Source: Eleusine coracana subsp. coracana (Eukaryota > Streptophyta > Magnoliopsida > Poales > Poaceae). Taken from it: a stretch of 64,000 nucleotides of DNA. Below the pieces are notes generated by a model, which had not been told where the DNA came from, did no database searches, and saw only the letters and a program-made list of their open reading frames with translations. Location of the stretch: the NCBI GenBank assembly GCA_032690845.1, contig CM064420.1:58578707-58642706 (forward strand). The letters are read 5' to 3'. This document shows, piece by piece, positions 23,190-35,011 of this stretch; position 1 is the first letter of the stretch; each line of letters begins with the position of its first letter. Position numbers and translations under genes: made by a program.

Positions 23190-24725
23190 TAGAAGAGTGA
23201 TGGAGTTTAAAGACCCGAAGAAGCATAAATTTATCTCTGATTTAATAAAGAAACATAACTTAAGTTTCATAGCAATCTCTGAAACAGGAAGGAAGAGTTT
23301 CACAAATCCTTTTCTTTAAAATCTATGTGCGGGCAGAGATTTCTTATGACATGTCAAAGAACCTAGAGGCCGATCAGTTGGCATTCTCTTGGGAATTGAC
23401 TTTAAATGTCTCTGATATAGGGGCAATCAATGAAAGGGACTTTTATGTGAAATTAGACTTGTACAATAAATTAGATAGCTTCAATTGGGCTCTAGTGGTA
23501 ATCTATGGCCCTGCTGAGGTTCCTTTGAAAGAAAAATTCTAGCGAAATTAGTCAACATATGTAGTTATGGACGTTATACTATTCTTATTGCTCGTGACTT
23601 TAACATTTTAAGATCTTCTAATAAAAAGAATAATAGTAATTACGAAGATCAGTGACCTTTTCTATTCAATGCAGTTATAGATGGGCTTAACCTAAGAAAA
23701 CTTGATATGCCAGGAGGAGGTACACTTAGGCTAATTCACTCAATAACCTGACATATGAAAAGTTGAATAGAATCTTATTATGCATAGAATAAGAATAAAA
23801 ATACCCACTATCTACATTAGTCGTGTTGTCTAGAGATATATCTGACCATACGCCACTACTTTTAAATACCGATGATTTATCTTTTGGTAATTATCAATCT
23901 ATGTTCAAATTTAAGTTAGGTTCGCTACTCAGAGATGTTTTTTTAGATATTGCTCGTAACCTGTGGACTAGCGAAAATAGTGATTTAACTCTAATAGATA
24001 GGTGACAAACAAAAATCCACAGACTTTGCCAATACCTACGTGGACAGGCTAAAAATGTTAGCGGTACATATAAAAAAAAGAGAAAAGGGACCTCTTAGAC
24101 AAACTTGATGAGCTCGATAAAAAATCAAAGAATACTCTTATCACAATAAAAAGTGGACTTAAAGCAGTATTTGCATAATCAACTTGATCAATTACTAAGA
24201 GAAAAAGAAGTCAAATGGTATTAAAGAGCCAAAACAAAGGACCTCCTACAAGGGGATTGCAATACAAAATATTTTAATAGTTAATGGGAAACATAAAAAA
24301 AAGGATTTTCCAGTTACAAGATAGGGATCAAATAATAAGTGGTGATACTGAATTAAAAAAAAATTACCACATATTATAAAAACCTCTTTAGTGCAACTCA
24401 GGAAAGCTTTGTGCAATTAGATACTACAAGAATAGATGACATCTCACAAGTTACTGCTGATGAGAATCACACACTAGTAGAGGATTTTACAATGGAGGAG
24501 GTTAGAGATTCTATTTTTCAAATAAAGCATTATAAAAGCACCAGGGTCAGATGATTTTTTAGTGGAATCCTATCAGGTTTTCTGAAAATTGATAAAAGTT
24601 TATGACTCTTTTTTCATGAATTCCATAGGAACACGCTTCCCCTGTTTAGTCTAAATTTTGGGACAATTATTCTGTTACCCAAATGCAGCGAAGCAATCAA
24701 AATACAACAAATTTCTCCTCTCTAA
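23190..24725 (+). mobile_element. Decayed LINE, 5' half (endonuclease to start of RT)
   Basis: Broken frames match plant LINE ORF2. The endonuclease start is DPKKHKFISDLIKKHNLSF at 23214-23270, then an ARDFN block near 23591 (GDFN in active copies), SDHTPLLL near 23841, and a pre-RT segment with LFSLNFGTIILLPK at 24637-24680. Stops and frameshifts are frequent. It breaks off at the first RT block. It need not be the same copy as the 3' half at 540-2041. Confidence 0.75.
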
Positions 24726-26781
24726 TGAGAAGGTAACTTGTATCATTTCCCTCTTTATCAACACATACATGATAAATTAAAAATAACAAAAAAATTTGTT
24801 TTCCTTTCACATGCATGATAAACTAGAAAACCTATAAATAAATAAATTTACGTGTGGTACGAATGCTTAAGGTTTTCTATGTTGAGATGATGAATAGTTA
24901 CTCTGTTTTATATATTTTTTATATGCGCAATTTACAACCTAGTACTTTATCTAGTTTTAGGTTTATTGACTTAAATAGAATTTTACCTTAAAAACATTAG
25001 TGGGTAGCATAAGCATTGTCCTATCTAGGTTGTTGGTAGAGCTTCTATGATCTTGTTTAATTTGTTAAATTTGAGGTTTAGAAAAAAATAAATTGACAAA
25101 CATGACAAGTTACTAAATGATATAAATTTTTATAACAGCCACATATTAATATTTATTGTAAAATCTTATACATATGCTACTATTTTTATTGAACCTTGTT
25201 AAAATTTTAAAATTCTATTAACAAATATTTTTCTACATTCATGATCAAGTCTGCGCACTATCACGCTAAATTTGCACACTATAAATTAGCTAACCATTTT
25301 TTTACACATCTATCTACAAAATAAAGACTATATCTTCATGACAAGTCTCTCCCTAAGAAATCAAAGTATGTGGCCATTGTAAAAATAAAAAGACAATGTT
25401 TTTGCTATATGAGGAGCTTGACAAAAAGAAGAGAATAGAAAAGATGGCCTCCAAATTCCAAGGTAGGGAGAGACAAAATAAATAAAAGAGTCCACATTCC
25501 ACTCCATCATATCTAAGATATATGCACATCTTAATCATGTTTGTAGGAAATGTTTTCTTCATGGATCCACTCTTTTGACTCGGCGACATATAAAATACAT
25601 GTATATCATATTTATTCTTACCCTGAGCTCCACATATTAGCTTTTAAAGATAGGATTTTTGAGACATCATAAGGCTTGGTGAGGAATATGTATACACATC
25701 GAGCGATGTGAGTGAATCATTTGAGAAATTTAGATTTGTCATTAAGAATTAATTTCCGGGGTTAAAATCGAGCAAAAAGAGTATATGAAATAGGAGCCTT
25801 ACAAATTATTCTGTCTTCCAACAACTTAAGATTTGTAGAAGCTATAATGCCCTACAGGTAATAAGTGAAATACCCATGCTAACTTATTTCAATTCTATAT
25901 AGAGTGTCTTAATTGTGCACTTGAATATCTGTTAAGAGTAAAGCAATATCATTTTACTTTAACCTCTAAAAAGAAGAGAACATTCGTATCTCCCTCTCTC
26001 TCTCTATTTATTTTTCCATTTCAGAAATATCATCTTCATTCGTAAGCAATAAAAGGAGGAGGAAAACAAGCAAGAGGCGTCTGTTCTCACTTAGCTGCAC
26101 CTAATTGCGGTACAAAAAGAATTTGAGGAAGGCCAATCCTACTGGATGAATTATCAATGAGAAGAGAAAAATAAAAAGCGAAAGAACACAACCAACCATC
26201 GTTACATTTTAACGATGGAGAAAGAAGTTGAATGTAACCTACTCGATGGTGTCAATCTCATCGGCGTACAATGTTTTTATGGTCAGATTCATAGAGTTTC
26301 CTTCTGGGAACAACCCTAGTTTTTTCAGATGCGTCGAAAAGATACGATAGAAAAAGAGGTGTGTGTGACAGGTAAATAAAGAGAAGCTTGAAAAGTGATG
26401 GTCTTTTTTATAGGAAGGTAATTTCACTCAGGTAACGTACGTGACACGAAAGAGTGAATTCAGATGTCCGATTTTCTACGCTGAGTCAGTTACGTGTTCT
26501 CAGGTAGCATCATACTTCTTTTCTCGGATTGCAACCAAACACAATTTCGGTACATCATAGACACGAGCTCAGATCAGTCATTTGCACCGAGGGCAGCAAC
26601 CAAACTAGCCCTAAAGTATAAGTGCACATACATACTGTATTATTACACATACACACAAAAACAAGGGCAATTTGGTCCAGCTGATTCTTCCCGCGAAAGC
26701 CATTGGCGGCGGCGCGAAGCGGGCGGGGTTTGGGGGAAAATTTCGCGGGCCGGAGTCGGAAGCGCCGCCACGCCGAAACAG
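24726..26781. other. AT-rich intergenic DNA and RAD5A upstream region
   Basis: No coding region supported up to 26480. Sequence near 26527-26620 contains GCAACCAAAC and GCAACCAAACTAGCCC, motifs often found at ends of hAT-type MITEs in grasses, but no full element was found. The last ~100 bases are GC-rich and are the likely 5' UTR of RAD5A. Confidence 0.35.
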
Positions 26782-29700
26782 ATGGGGAAGGAGCGGGAGG
26801 AGCAGCTGGCCATGGTGCGCGCTGTGCTCGGCGAGGGCACGACTGAGATGGACATCATTCGCGCACTCCACATGGCCGGCGACGACCCCACCAAGGCCAT
26901 CAACATCCTCCTCGACTTCGACAACAGGCCGCCGCCGCCGCCTTCGCCCTCCCCGCCGCCGGCCAAACCCGCCAAAACCCTAACCGAATCAACCCCACCA
27001 AGCAAAGCCCCCACCCAGCCCAAACCCACGGCAGAGAAACCTAAGCCCGCGCCCGCGCCAACAAATGGCGGTGGGGAGCACTGGTGGCTGGTGGGGAGCG
27101 CCGAGATGGCGGGGCTGTCCACCTGCAAGGGCAGGCGAATCGCCCCTGGGGACACGGTCACCTTCTCCTTCCCGACCGCTGCGGCTGCCACTGCCGCCGC
27201 CAAGAGCCGTCCAGGCCGCTTCGCCCTCGCTTCCTGCTCCTCCGAGATCATGCGGTTCGCCACCCCGAATCACGGGGAGGTACATTACCTTAACCTTGTC
27301 CTTTGACACTGAATTGCACTACTGTATGATTAATTGGTAGCTGTTTAGGTAGGTCGCATCCCCAATGAGTGGGCACGGTGCCTTCTTCCCCTTCTCAGGG
27401 AGAACAAGATTAAAATCCAGGGTTTGTGCAAATCAGCTCCCGAGACACTTAGCATTATGGACACTGTTCTCTTGTCTGTGAGGTATAAGACGGAATGAGT
27501 TGCAGTAGCTTCAGTTCATATGCAATTGAGCAATTTGGTTGTTAGACCCACATTGTTTTGAGTTTGCTCTTGTACTCTGCAGTGTATATATCAACAGCTC
27601 CATTTTTCGTGATCATAAGCTATCAGCACCCAAAGCGGCCCGGGTTGCTACTGAGGACTCCACATTTCACCCACTACCTGCACTTTTCAAGTTGATTGGG
27701 CTTGCCCCTTATAAAAAGGTGACCTACTTGTTCTTATTGTCTCTTATTTGTTTTTAGTAGCAAGTGAAAATGCACTGCAAAAGGCACAAGTCACAGCTCT
27801 TGGTATGGGTGAAATCATCGTTTATAAATATGCTCTACAAAAACTTTAGGAGCTTTTTGTTATCATTAGAATCATGGTTGATTATATGCTGATGTGATGT
27901 GAAAAAAGTGCATAAATATACAAAACAAAAGGAATGCCCCTATGGATATCATATGTGTTGCTCTCTTGATAGAATCAGCATATTTAATATTGTTAATTGC
28001 AAATGGAAAACATGTTTAATGTTACCTGATTTTTTTGGTTTACTTAAATTCAAACCAGGCCGCATTTACTCCAGAAGATCTCTATTCCAGGAAGCGGCCG
28101 ATTGAAACAAAGGTAATTGCTTAGTGCTTCGTACATTACGCTGCTATTAATATTATTAAGATTGACTTCATATCCATCTGAGCAGAGCAGTATTGGAACG
28201 CCTGCTGCCAAGTTGTCATCTGAGAAATTGAGAGCATCTTCATGTGAAAATGAAGATGATCATGGTGGAGAAACTGTTTCAGATTCAGATTTGGATGATT
28301 TAATTGGAATCTCAGACAGTTCTGCACTGGAGGTAATTAAACAACCCTTTGCTTGTTCAGAGTTTTGGAGACTATAATTAGTTTGTTTTTATTACACTAT
28401 TGCCCTTAATTTACTTTAACCCTATTTTTGTAGGAAAGGGACCCCCCTGATTCTCTGCTGTGTGATCTACGCCCATATCAAAAACAGGCCCTTCACTGGA
28501 TGCTGCAGCTTGAGAAAGGCAGTTCTTCCCATGATGCAGCAACAACCCTTCACCCTTGTTGGGAAGCATATAAGCTCGAGGACAAGTATGCTTGTTGTAT
28601 ATTGTAGGAGCTGTTTCATATAATCAAGACTGTTCAAGATGAACATTAACATTTTTCAACTTACTGCATGATTTCAGGAGGGAACTAGTGGTGTACTTGA
28701 ATGTATTTTCAGGCGATGCCACAACTGAATTCCCTAGTACATTACAACTTGCCAGGGGAGGGGTAAGAATATTCTTAATGTTTCATTTGTAATAAATATT
28801 GTTCTCTGATCTGTTCTATTAACTGATTTGATGATTTGCAAGATTCTGGCAGATGCAATGGGACTGGGGAAGACTATTATGACTATAGCTCTTCTTCTTT
28901 CTGATTCTAGCAAAGGACGCGTCACCACTCAGCATTCTGCTCAGACCTGCGAAGAAGCTAGTGATTTGGGTGAAGTGCCTACTCATTCTTATGGTGCTGT
29001 GAAGAAGCTTGCCAGCCCTTTCTCTTTTGGTAAGCACAGAAAGCATAAGGCTCCACTTATTGGAGGTGGCAATCTAATTGTCTGCCCGATGACTCTACTA
29101 AGCCAGTGGAAGGTATAGTTCCTGCAGTGTCACCAGTACGTCATAGTTCATGCTGTGTTATTTGCATGCTCTTTCAGTAATGTAGACAAGAGTGTAATAT
29201 AACTTAGACCTGTTTTACTAATTTTATTTCTAAATGTAATGCCACAACTAATATTTGCAACACTAGAATTTAAAATCTTGAATTTTGAATAACAGGCAGA
29301 GATTGAAGCTCATGCTAAGCCTGGCACTGTGAATATATATGTTCATTATGGACAAAACAGACCAAAGGAAGCAAGCTTTATTGCTCAGAGTGATATTGTT
29401 TTGACGACGTATGGTGTTGTGGCTTCAGAATTTTCAACTGATGTAAGCTCTGAGATCATGCAGTTGTCTTTCAGTTTGCTCTTAGCCTCTTAATATGCTC
29501 AAGCATTTGCTAATCCGTTTCATTGGTTGTAAGACAAGATAGATAGCACCACTCCATGCGATTGACTAGCTGTTTGCATACTTTAAGTCTTTAACTATGA
29601 CCCCTTCACATCTTTTATCTTTAGTTGGAGTCTTTTTTTTAAGACATAAGTCAAGGGAATAGTGGAATACAGATAAGGCATCAACTTTTTGTGACCTTTA

Positions 29701-32700
29701 ATCCTTGCCATCATGAATGTATGTACATCTGTTCATTATGTTATGACTATGCAATTAGTTGGTAGCAAGCATGGCTTGCTTGAAACTGGCCTATACATCA
29801 TCAGGGTAATATAAAGAAGATAGCCACATGGATCAAAGTGGGCTCACAATTATGGAGTACTTTACTGGCCTGATCACCATTAGTCTTTAGTTGATTCCTG
29901 ACTTAACTTTGGATATCTGCCTGTAGGGTCTGACAGAAAATGGGTCTCTTTACGCCGTACATTGGTTCAGAGTTGTGCTTGATGAAGCACACACAATAAA
30001 ATCTTCTAAAAGTTCAATATCCCTAGCAACTGCTGCTTTGACTGCGGATCGGCGTTGGTGTCTCACAGGCACACCAATTCAGGTGAGGATATGTTATGGA
30101 TGAATAAGTGATGATAATATCTATCCTTAATGCTGGTGTTGGAGCATAAAAATTGTAAGAATGTGCACTTATTTTACATTCATAAATTTGCATATTAAGT
30201 GCTAATGTGTTCAAATTTCATAAATTTTACTTTCCTGACAGAACAACCTGGAGGATTTGTATAGCCTCTTCCGGTTTTTGAGAGTTGAACCATGGAGGAA
30301 TTGGCCTTTGTAAGTTTGACATTACATTGCTTTGATTCATCAGTGTTGTTATATTTGGCATACCTATTCGGGCCTTGTCAAATTATAAGTATTTGGATAG
30401 CTAAAAATTGATGGACTGTTGAAAGATACTGATCTGACTTTATTTACCACTCTGGTATGTATCGCACAACTTTATGTTGTCTAAATGGTTATTAATTTGT
30501 AGTGTATTTGATAGGGAAAATGTTAGTTATGATGCTGACAAAGTTGGGCTAGACTAGAGATGAAATGCGAAAGAACTGGAATGAAAAAGTTAAGAGAAAG
30601 AAAAGGAAAGCATAAGTAAAAGCAATAGACAAAAACACTGAATTAAAAGTCACGGTTCTGGCACGTAGATTGCTAGTTTCCACGCGCTCGTAACTGACCT
30701 TTTGGAAAAACGAAATCTGTTAAGTGGTTAAAAGTATGTTATTCTCAACGAGTTTATTCTATCTTGTACACATCAAGTATGTATAGATCATGCTACTATT
30801 AGTCTGATTGTGCCCTCCTAATCATTCAATAAATTTGAAATTTAGTATGGTGCTCAATGCATGACTGTTGTTGGTTATATGCTATATAGGTGGAATAAAC
30901 TTGTACAAAAACCATATGAAGAAGGTGATGAAAGAGGCTTAAAGCTAGTGCAGTCCATTTTAAAGCCAATAATGTTGAGAAGGACCAAAAATAGCACAGA
31001 CAAGGAGGGGAGGTATGCTCAACTTTGATTATGTTGCATTATATCCTTTTTCTTTTCTTTTGTGGAGTAGTTGACCTGTATAAAATTATCAGAAAGCAGG
31101 AATATAACCTGGCACTGAAAATAGCATGCACAATAAATCAATTGTACTGTTGCTTATTAATTGGGTTTCTTTGTACGTGACTTGACTCATGCTTTCACGC
31201 AGACCAATCCTTACTTTGCCCCCTGCTAATATTGAAGTAAAATACTGTGATTTATCAGAGGCTGAGAAGGATTTCTATGAAGCTCTATTTCAAAGATCTA
31301 AGGTAATGTACTTTCTTACTGAAGAAGATGCATATTCGTTCAGAGAGAAAAATGATATTTGTGCTGTTTATAGGTAAAATTTGATCAATTTGTTGAGCAA
31401 GGAAGGGTCCTGCACAATTACGCTTCAATTTTGGAGTTGCTTTTGCGCCTTCGACAATGCTGTGACCATCCATTCCTTGTTATGAGGTTTGTTTTATGCA
31501 TTTCTCATTTGTTCTTACATTAACAGAAATAACTTAATCCAAAATTTGACATCAGTATTCTTATTTTATTATCATTGGTTTGTTTTTGATGGAGTTTTTT
31601 TTTCAGCCGTGGGGACACACAGGAGTTTGCAGACCTAAATAAGCTTGCGAAGCGTTTCCTTCATGGTGGTAATGGTTCCACTAATGGGGATTCTTCTTGC
31701 CTTCCGTCTAGAGCTTACGTTGAAGAGGTTGTCCAGGAACTTCAGAAAGGTGAAGGGGAGTGTCCAATTTGCCTGGAGGCCTTTGAGGATGCTGTATTGA
31801 CACCCTGTGCTCACCGTATGTGCCGAGAGTGTTTGTTATCTAGTTGGCGGAGTGCAGCAGCTGGTCTTTGTCCTGTTTGTAGGTATTTTATGGTTTCACT
31901 CTTGTTTCTCTGGTATATCATTTTTTTCTTACATTCTTCTATATTCTCATGCCCATCAATCTTATTGTGTTGCAGAATGTCTATGAGTAAGCAAGATCTC
32001 ATAACTGCTCCAACCAATAGCCGCTTTCGAATTGACGTTGATAAAAACTGGGTTGAATCTTCCAAGATATCTTCTCTCCTACAGGAGTTAGAAGCTCTTC
32101 GCAATTCAGGTGCAAAGAGCATTGTGTTTAGCCAGTGGACTGCATTTTTGGATCTGTTGCAAATTCCACTTTCAAGGTAAATGCTGCTCAGTGACAATGA
32201 ACTTGATATCAAGCTTGCACGGGTGAAATATTAGTGCGTTTTTTTCTCTGCTTCATGAATGACTGAAATTGGCTCTTCCTGTCTGCCAAAAACAAAATCT
32301 CATGTCCAACAGAAATCTTATAGTAATGGTTTATACTCCCTCCATCCCAAAATATAAGCATTTAAAGGTTTGGTCTAGATTCATAGCATCTCCAATGAAT
32401 CCAGACAACATAATGTCCAGATTCATTGAGGATGCTATGAATCTGGACATTCTCTCATCCCTTCAAATGCTTATATTTTGGGATGGAGGGAGTATCTTTT
32501 GTCCAATCATGCTTTTATCCATTTTGTGATGAAGTTGACCTTACTAACTAATTTTAAGTTTTCCATGACAGAAATAATTTCTCGTTTACTAGACTGGATG
32601 GGACATTGAATCTTCAGCAGCGAGAGAAAGTGATAAAGGAGTTCTCTGAGGACAAAGGCATCTTGGTAATTTTTTTTTCATTTGTCTAAATACATTTTTT

Positions 32701-33364
32701 CTGGATTACTTGCGTCATAACTTGAAATGTCTGTTTATTAAAGAAGTGCGGACCCTTCAGTGCATTTGATCTATGCAGGTTCTGCTTATGTCTCTGAAGG
32801 CCGGGGGTGTCGGTATAAACCTTACCGCTGCATCTAATGCATTTGTCATGGTATATTTCTGTTAAACCTTTGCAAAGTTTCCATTACGGGGTGAAACTCT
32901 CAGTAGTTTAGCGGGGAAACTGCTTCAGGTTTTACACCTGCTTAATCTGCCTAGATAGTGAAATAGGACACATGCAATTTTTTTACGCAAAGTAATGCTT
33001 GCAAGACCCTTGTAACTAGATCAGTCATGTTTCCTTCAGGACCCTTGGTGGAATCCTGCTGTTGAAGAACAAGCCATCATGCGCATCCATCGAATAGGTC
33101 AAACTAAGACAGTTTCTATCAAAAGATTCATTGTGAAGGTATTTGCCCTTCAAACCTTCATAATACAGATTTTAGGGCTCTGTTATCAGAATGGAGCTTC
33201 TTTTATCATTCTGCGGTGTTTATAGTATGATACTTGTTCAGGGCACCGTGGAAGAACGAATGGAAGCTGTGCAAGCTCGTAAGCAGCGGATGATTTCTGG
33301 AGCTTTGACGGATCAAGAAGTCCGCACCGCACGTTTAGAAGAACTGAAGATGCTATTCTCTTGA
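26782..33364 (+). CDS. RAD5A: DNA repair protein RAD5A (HIRAN-SNF2 helicase-RING E3 ligase)
   Basis: Twenty exons: 26782-27279, 27349-27482, 27583-27718, 28059-28112, 28186-28332, 28434-28585, 28678-28762, 28843-29112, 29296-29442, 29927-30082, 30242-30309, 30890-31012, 31203-31302, 31374-31486, 31607-31882, 31976-32176, 32572-32665, 32779-32850, 33040-33138, 33242-33364. They join in phase to 1015 residues (Arabidopsis RAD5A is about 1029). A UBA-like helix region (residues ~8-46) and a Pro-rich linker precede a HIRAN domain (~101-260). The SNF2 helicase has GLGKT (~409-413) and DEAH (560-563). Inserted between helicase lobes is a C3HC4 RING (C780 to C819), and the last lobe has IHRIGQ. RAD5 proteins remodel stalled forks and, with UBC13-MMS2, extend K63 chains on PCNA for error-free damage tolerance in the nucleus. 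All key residues look intact. Intron 16 carries a Stowaway MITE. Confidence 0.96.
32336..32492. mobile_element. Stowaway-type MITE in RAD5A intron 16
   Basis: A 157-bp element flanked by TA on both sides (32334-32335, 32493-32494). Its ends are near-perfect inverted repeats (CTCCCTCCATCCCAAAATAT and complement), and much of the inside is also palindromic, so the whole can fold as one hairpin. The intact ends suggest a fairly young Tc1/mariner-related insertion. Confidence 0.92.
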
Positions 33365-34228
33365 GACGATAAAATGGTCGTTGAGCATTTGATAACAGTC
33401 TGTGGACATTGCATCCATGGACAACGGCGTTGTTTTTTGACCACGCCGAGAGGAAGGCAAATGTGGGATAAGAGTTCCGAGTGCTGCCACCCAAATAGGT
33501 TAACATTATTCGGCGTTTAGTTGTTGTTGTACACATAATTTTGTATATATCATGAGAATAGATATTTGCTTAAAAAAGTGAGAGTCGGCTGAAGAAAAGG
33601 TGTATTGTTTAGTTTACTCGGTGCATTTTTTATGCAACGGTGCATATCATATATTGACATAATTAGTGCCTTAGGGATATTGGATGCCCACTAGAAGTCC
33701 AAGACGCCTCTCTGAGTGGGACAGAAAGAAACATGGAAAATGAAGGTGACGTGGTCTTTTTCCATGTTTCTTTCTGATTCGATGAAGATAATCTGTTTAA
33801 CATCAATCATCCCGCCACTTGTCTCCACTTGCTTTTAAATGTCAATACAGGCAAAAGGTTATATTCTACAGTAACTATTACCAATAGGACCAAGGAGGAA
33901 CAACCCTACCTGAAAATGAAAGATTGGGAGGGCCAACTGGATTGTAGAAAATGGAAGATTATTACGAGGAATGAACAGCTAGATTCCAGATTCAGAAGAA
34001 TCTTATCTACTAACATATCCAAAAAGCCAATCACTGGAGAACTCTAAAAAAATCACTGGAAAATCCATAGGCACAAATGGAGGTAATTCTATGCTCAATC
34101 AATAATCTTGACAGTAATTCGAGTTTGTGGATTGAGCTCCAGCCTATGAACCTATATGAACAAAATAAAAGGAGAGGCTACAACTTTCGTGTGTGTTCTC
34201 GTACAATATTCTAGTACAACCGAGACTA
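33365..34228. other. Convergent intergenic region after RAD5A
   Basis: Holds the 3' UTRs of RAD5A (+) and of the At4g22758-like gene (-). It includes a perfect 19-bp hairpin at 33722-33776. No gene seen. Confidence 0.5.
33722..33776. repeat. Perfect 19-bp inverted repeat with 17-nt loop
   Basis: CAGAAAGAAACATGGAAAA at 33722-33740 is followed after 17 bases by its exact reverse complement at 33758-33776. It lies 358 bp past the RAD5A stop. The stem is AT-rich, and no MITE ends or TA duplication are evident at its borders. Confidence 0.9.
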
Positions 34229-35011
34229 CTACAGCAGCGGCCAGAAGTGCATTAACCCAAGCCATGGCACTTGCATGTTTGGTCTCTTGGCAGGGCTTGC
34301 CGTGGCCTTGGCTGTTTCAACAACCGGTGAGCGAGCAGGGGAAGCATCAGCTGGTGCAGCTTTGAAGCAGAGGAAGAAGCTCCTGCTTCCCAGCTCCATG
34401 AGCTTCTCTTCCGGGTCCAATCCTGTTTATACGTAGAAAAAATACCGTCTCAATAACTGAAGCAGAAAGAAATCTGAGTGCAATGCAGGGTGAGCAGTAG
34501 CTAGCAGCATATCTTAAGATTCGTGTGGCAGTGACGTCACGTACTCTGCAGGCTGAACTGGGAATAATGGAGGGTGAACGCCGAGGGGTCGGCCGACGGC
34601 AGCAGCGGCCGGCGGCCTTCCCTGACGTAGAGCTCCACCGCGGCGGCGACCAGGTCGGCGACGCGCCATGACGTGCAGCGGCCACATGCTCCGCTGCACG
34701 GCCACGGTCACCAGCACCTTGCTCGGCGGCGCGGCCGTCCTGCCGCCGCCGCCCGCCCACGGGACGGCGGCGGCGTCCGTGCCGGCTCCTCGCTGGAGGC
34801 CTTGCTCCCTGAAGCCGGCGAGCAGGTCCGGCTGCGTCCGGGGCCTCTGCCTCAGCAGCTGGTGGCGCTGCTCGGCCGAGCCGGGCCCGTGGAACGACGC
34901 CGACCTCCGTGCGAGCGCGTCGCGCGGCGCCGCCGCTGCTCCCCCGGCCTTTTCGGCTTGCCGCTGCCGTGGGCCGGACTTCTGTTCCGCCGCCGGCGCG
35001 AGAGGAGGCAT
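34229..35011 (-). pseudogene. At4g22758-like (DUF7054) gene with a frameshift
   Basis: Two exons on the minus strand: 35011-34545 and 34422-34229. The first part reads KVLVTVAVQRSMWPLHVM near 34730-34670. The expected continuation VADLVAAAVELYVREGRRP and LLPSADPSAF...LHYSQFSL is present but in another frame, so a short deletion or base error lies around 34657-34672. The second exon restores the family block LDPEEKLMELGSRSFFLC and ends with a TAG at 34229-34231. The donor (CAGA|GTACGT) and acceptor (ACAG|GATT) are good. The family is plant-specific with a ubiquitin-like fold region and no defined activity. The start at 35011 is the best in-frame ATG near conserved sequence, but the frame stays open to 35206. 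As written the protein would be truncated; a sequencing error is also possible. Confidence 0.65.

Noticed and set aside
26643..27263. 206-residue minus-strand frame opposite RAD5A exon 1
   Set aside because: Shadow of the GC-rich Pro/Ala-coding exon. The plus strand encodes conserved RAD5A sequence.
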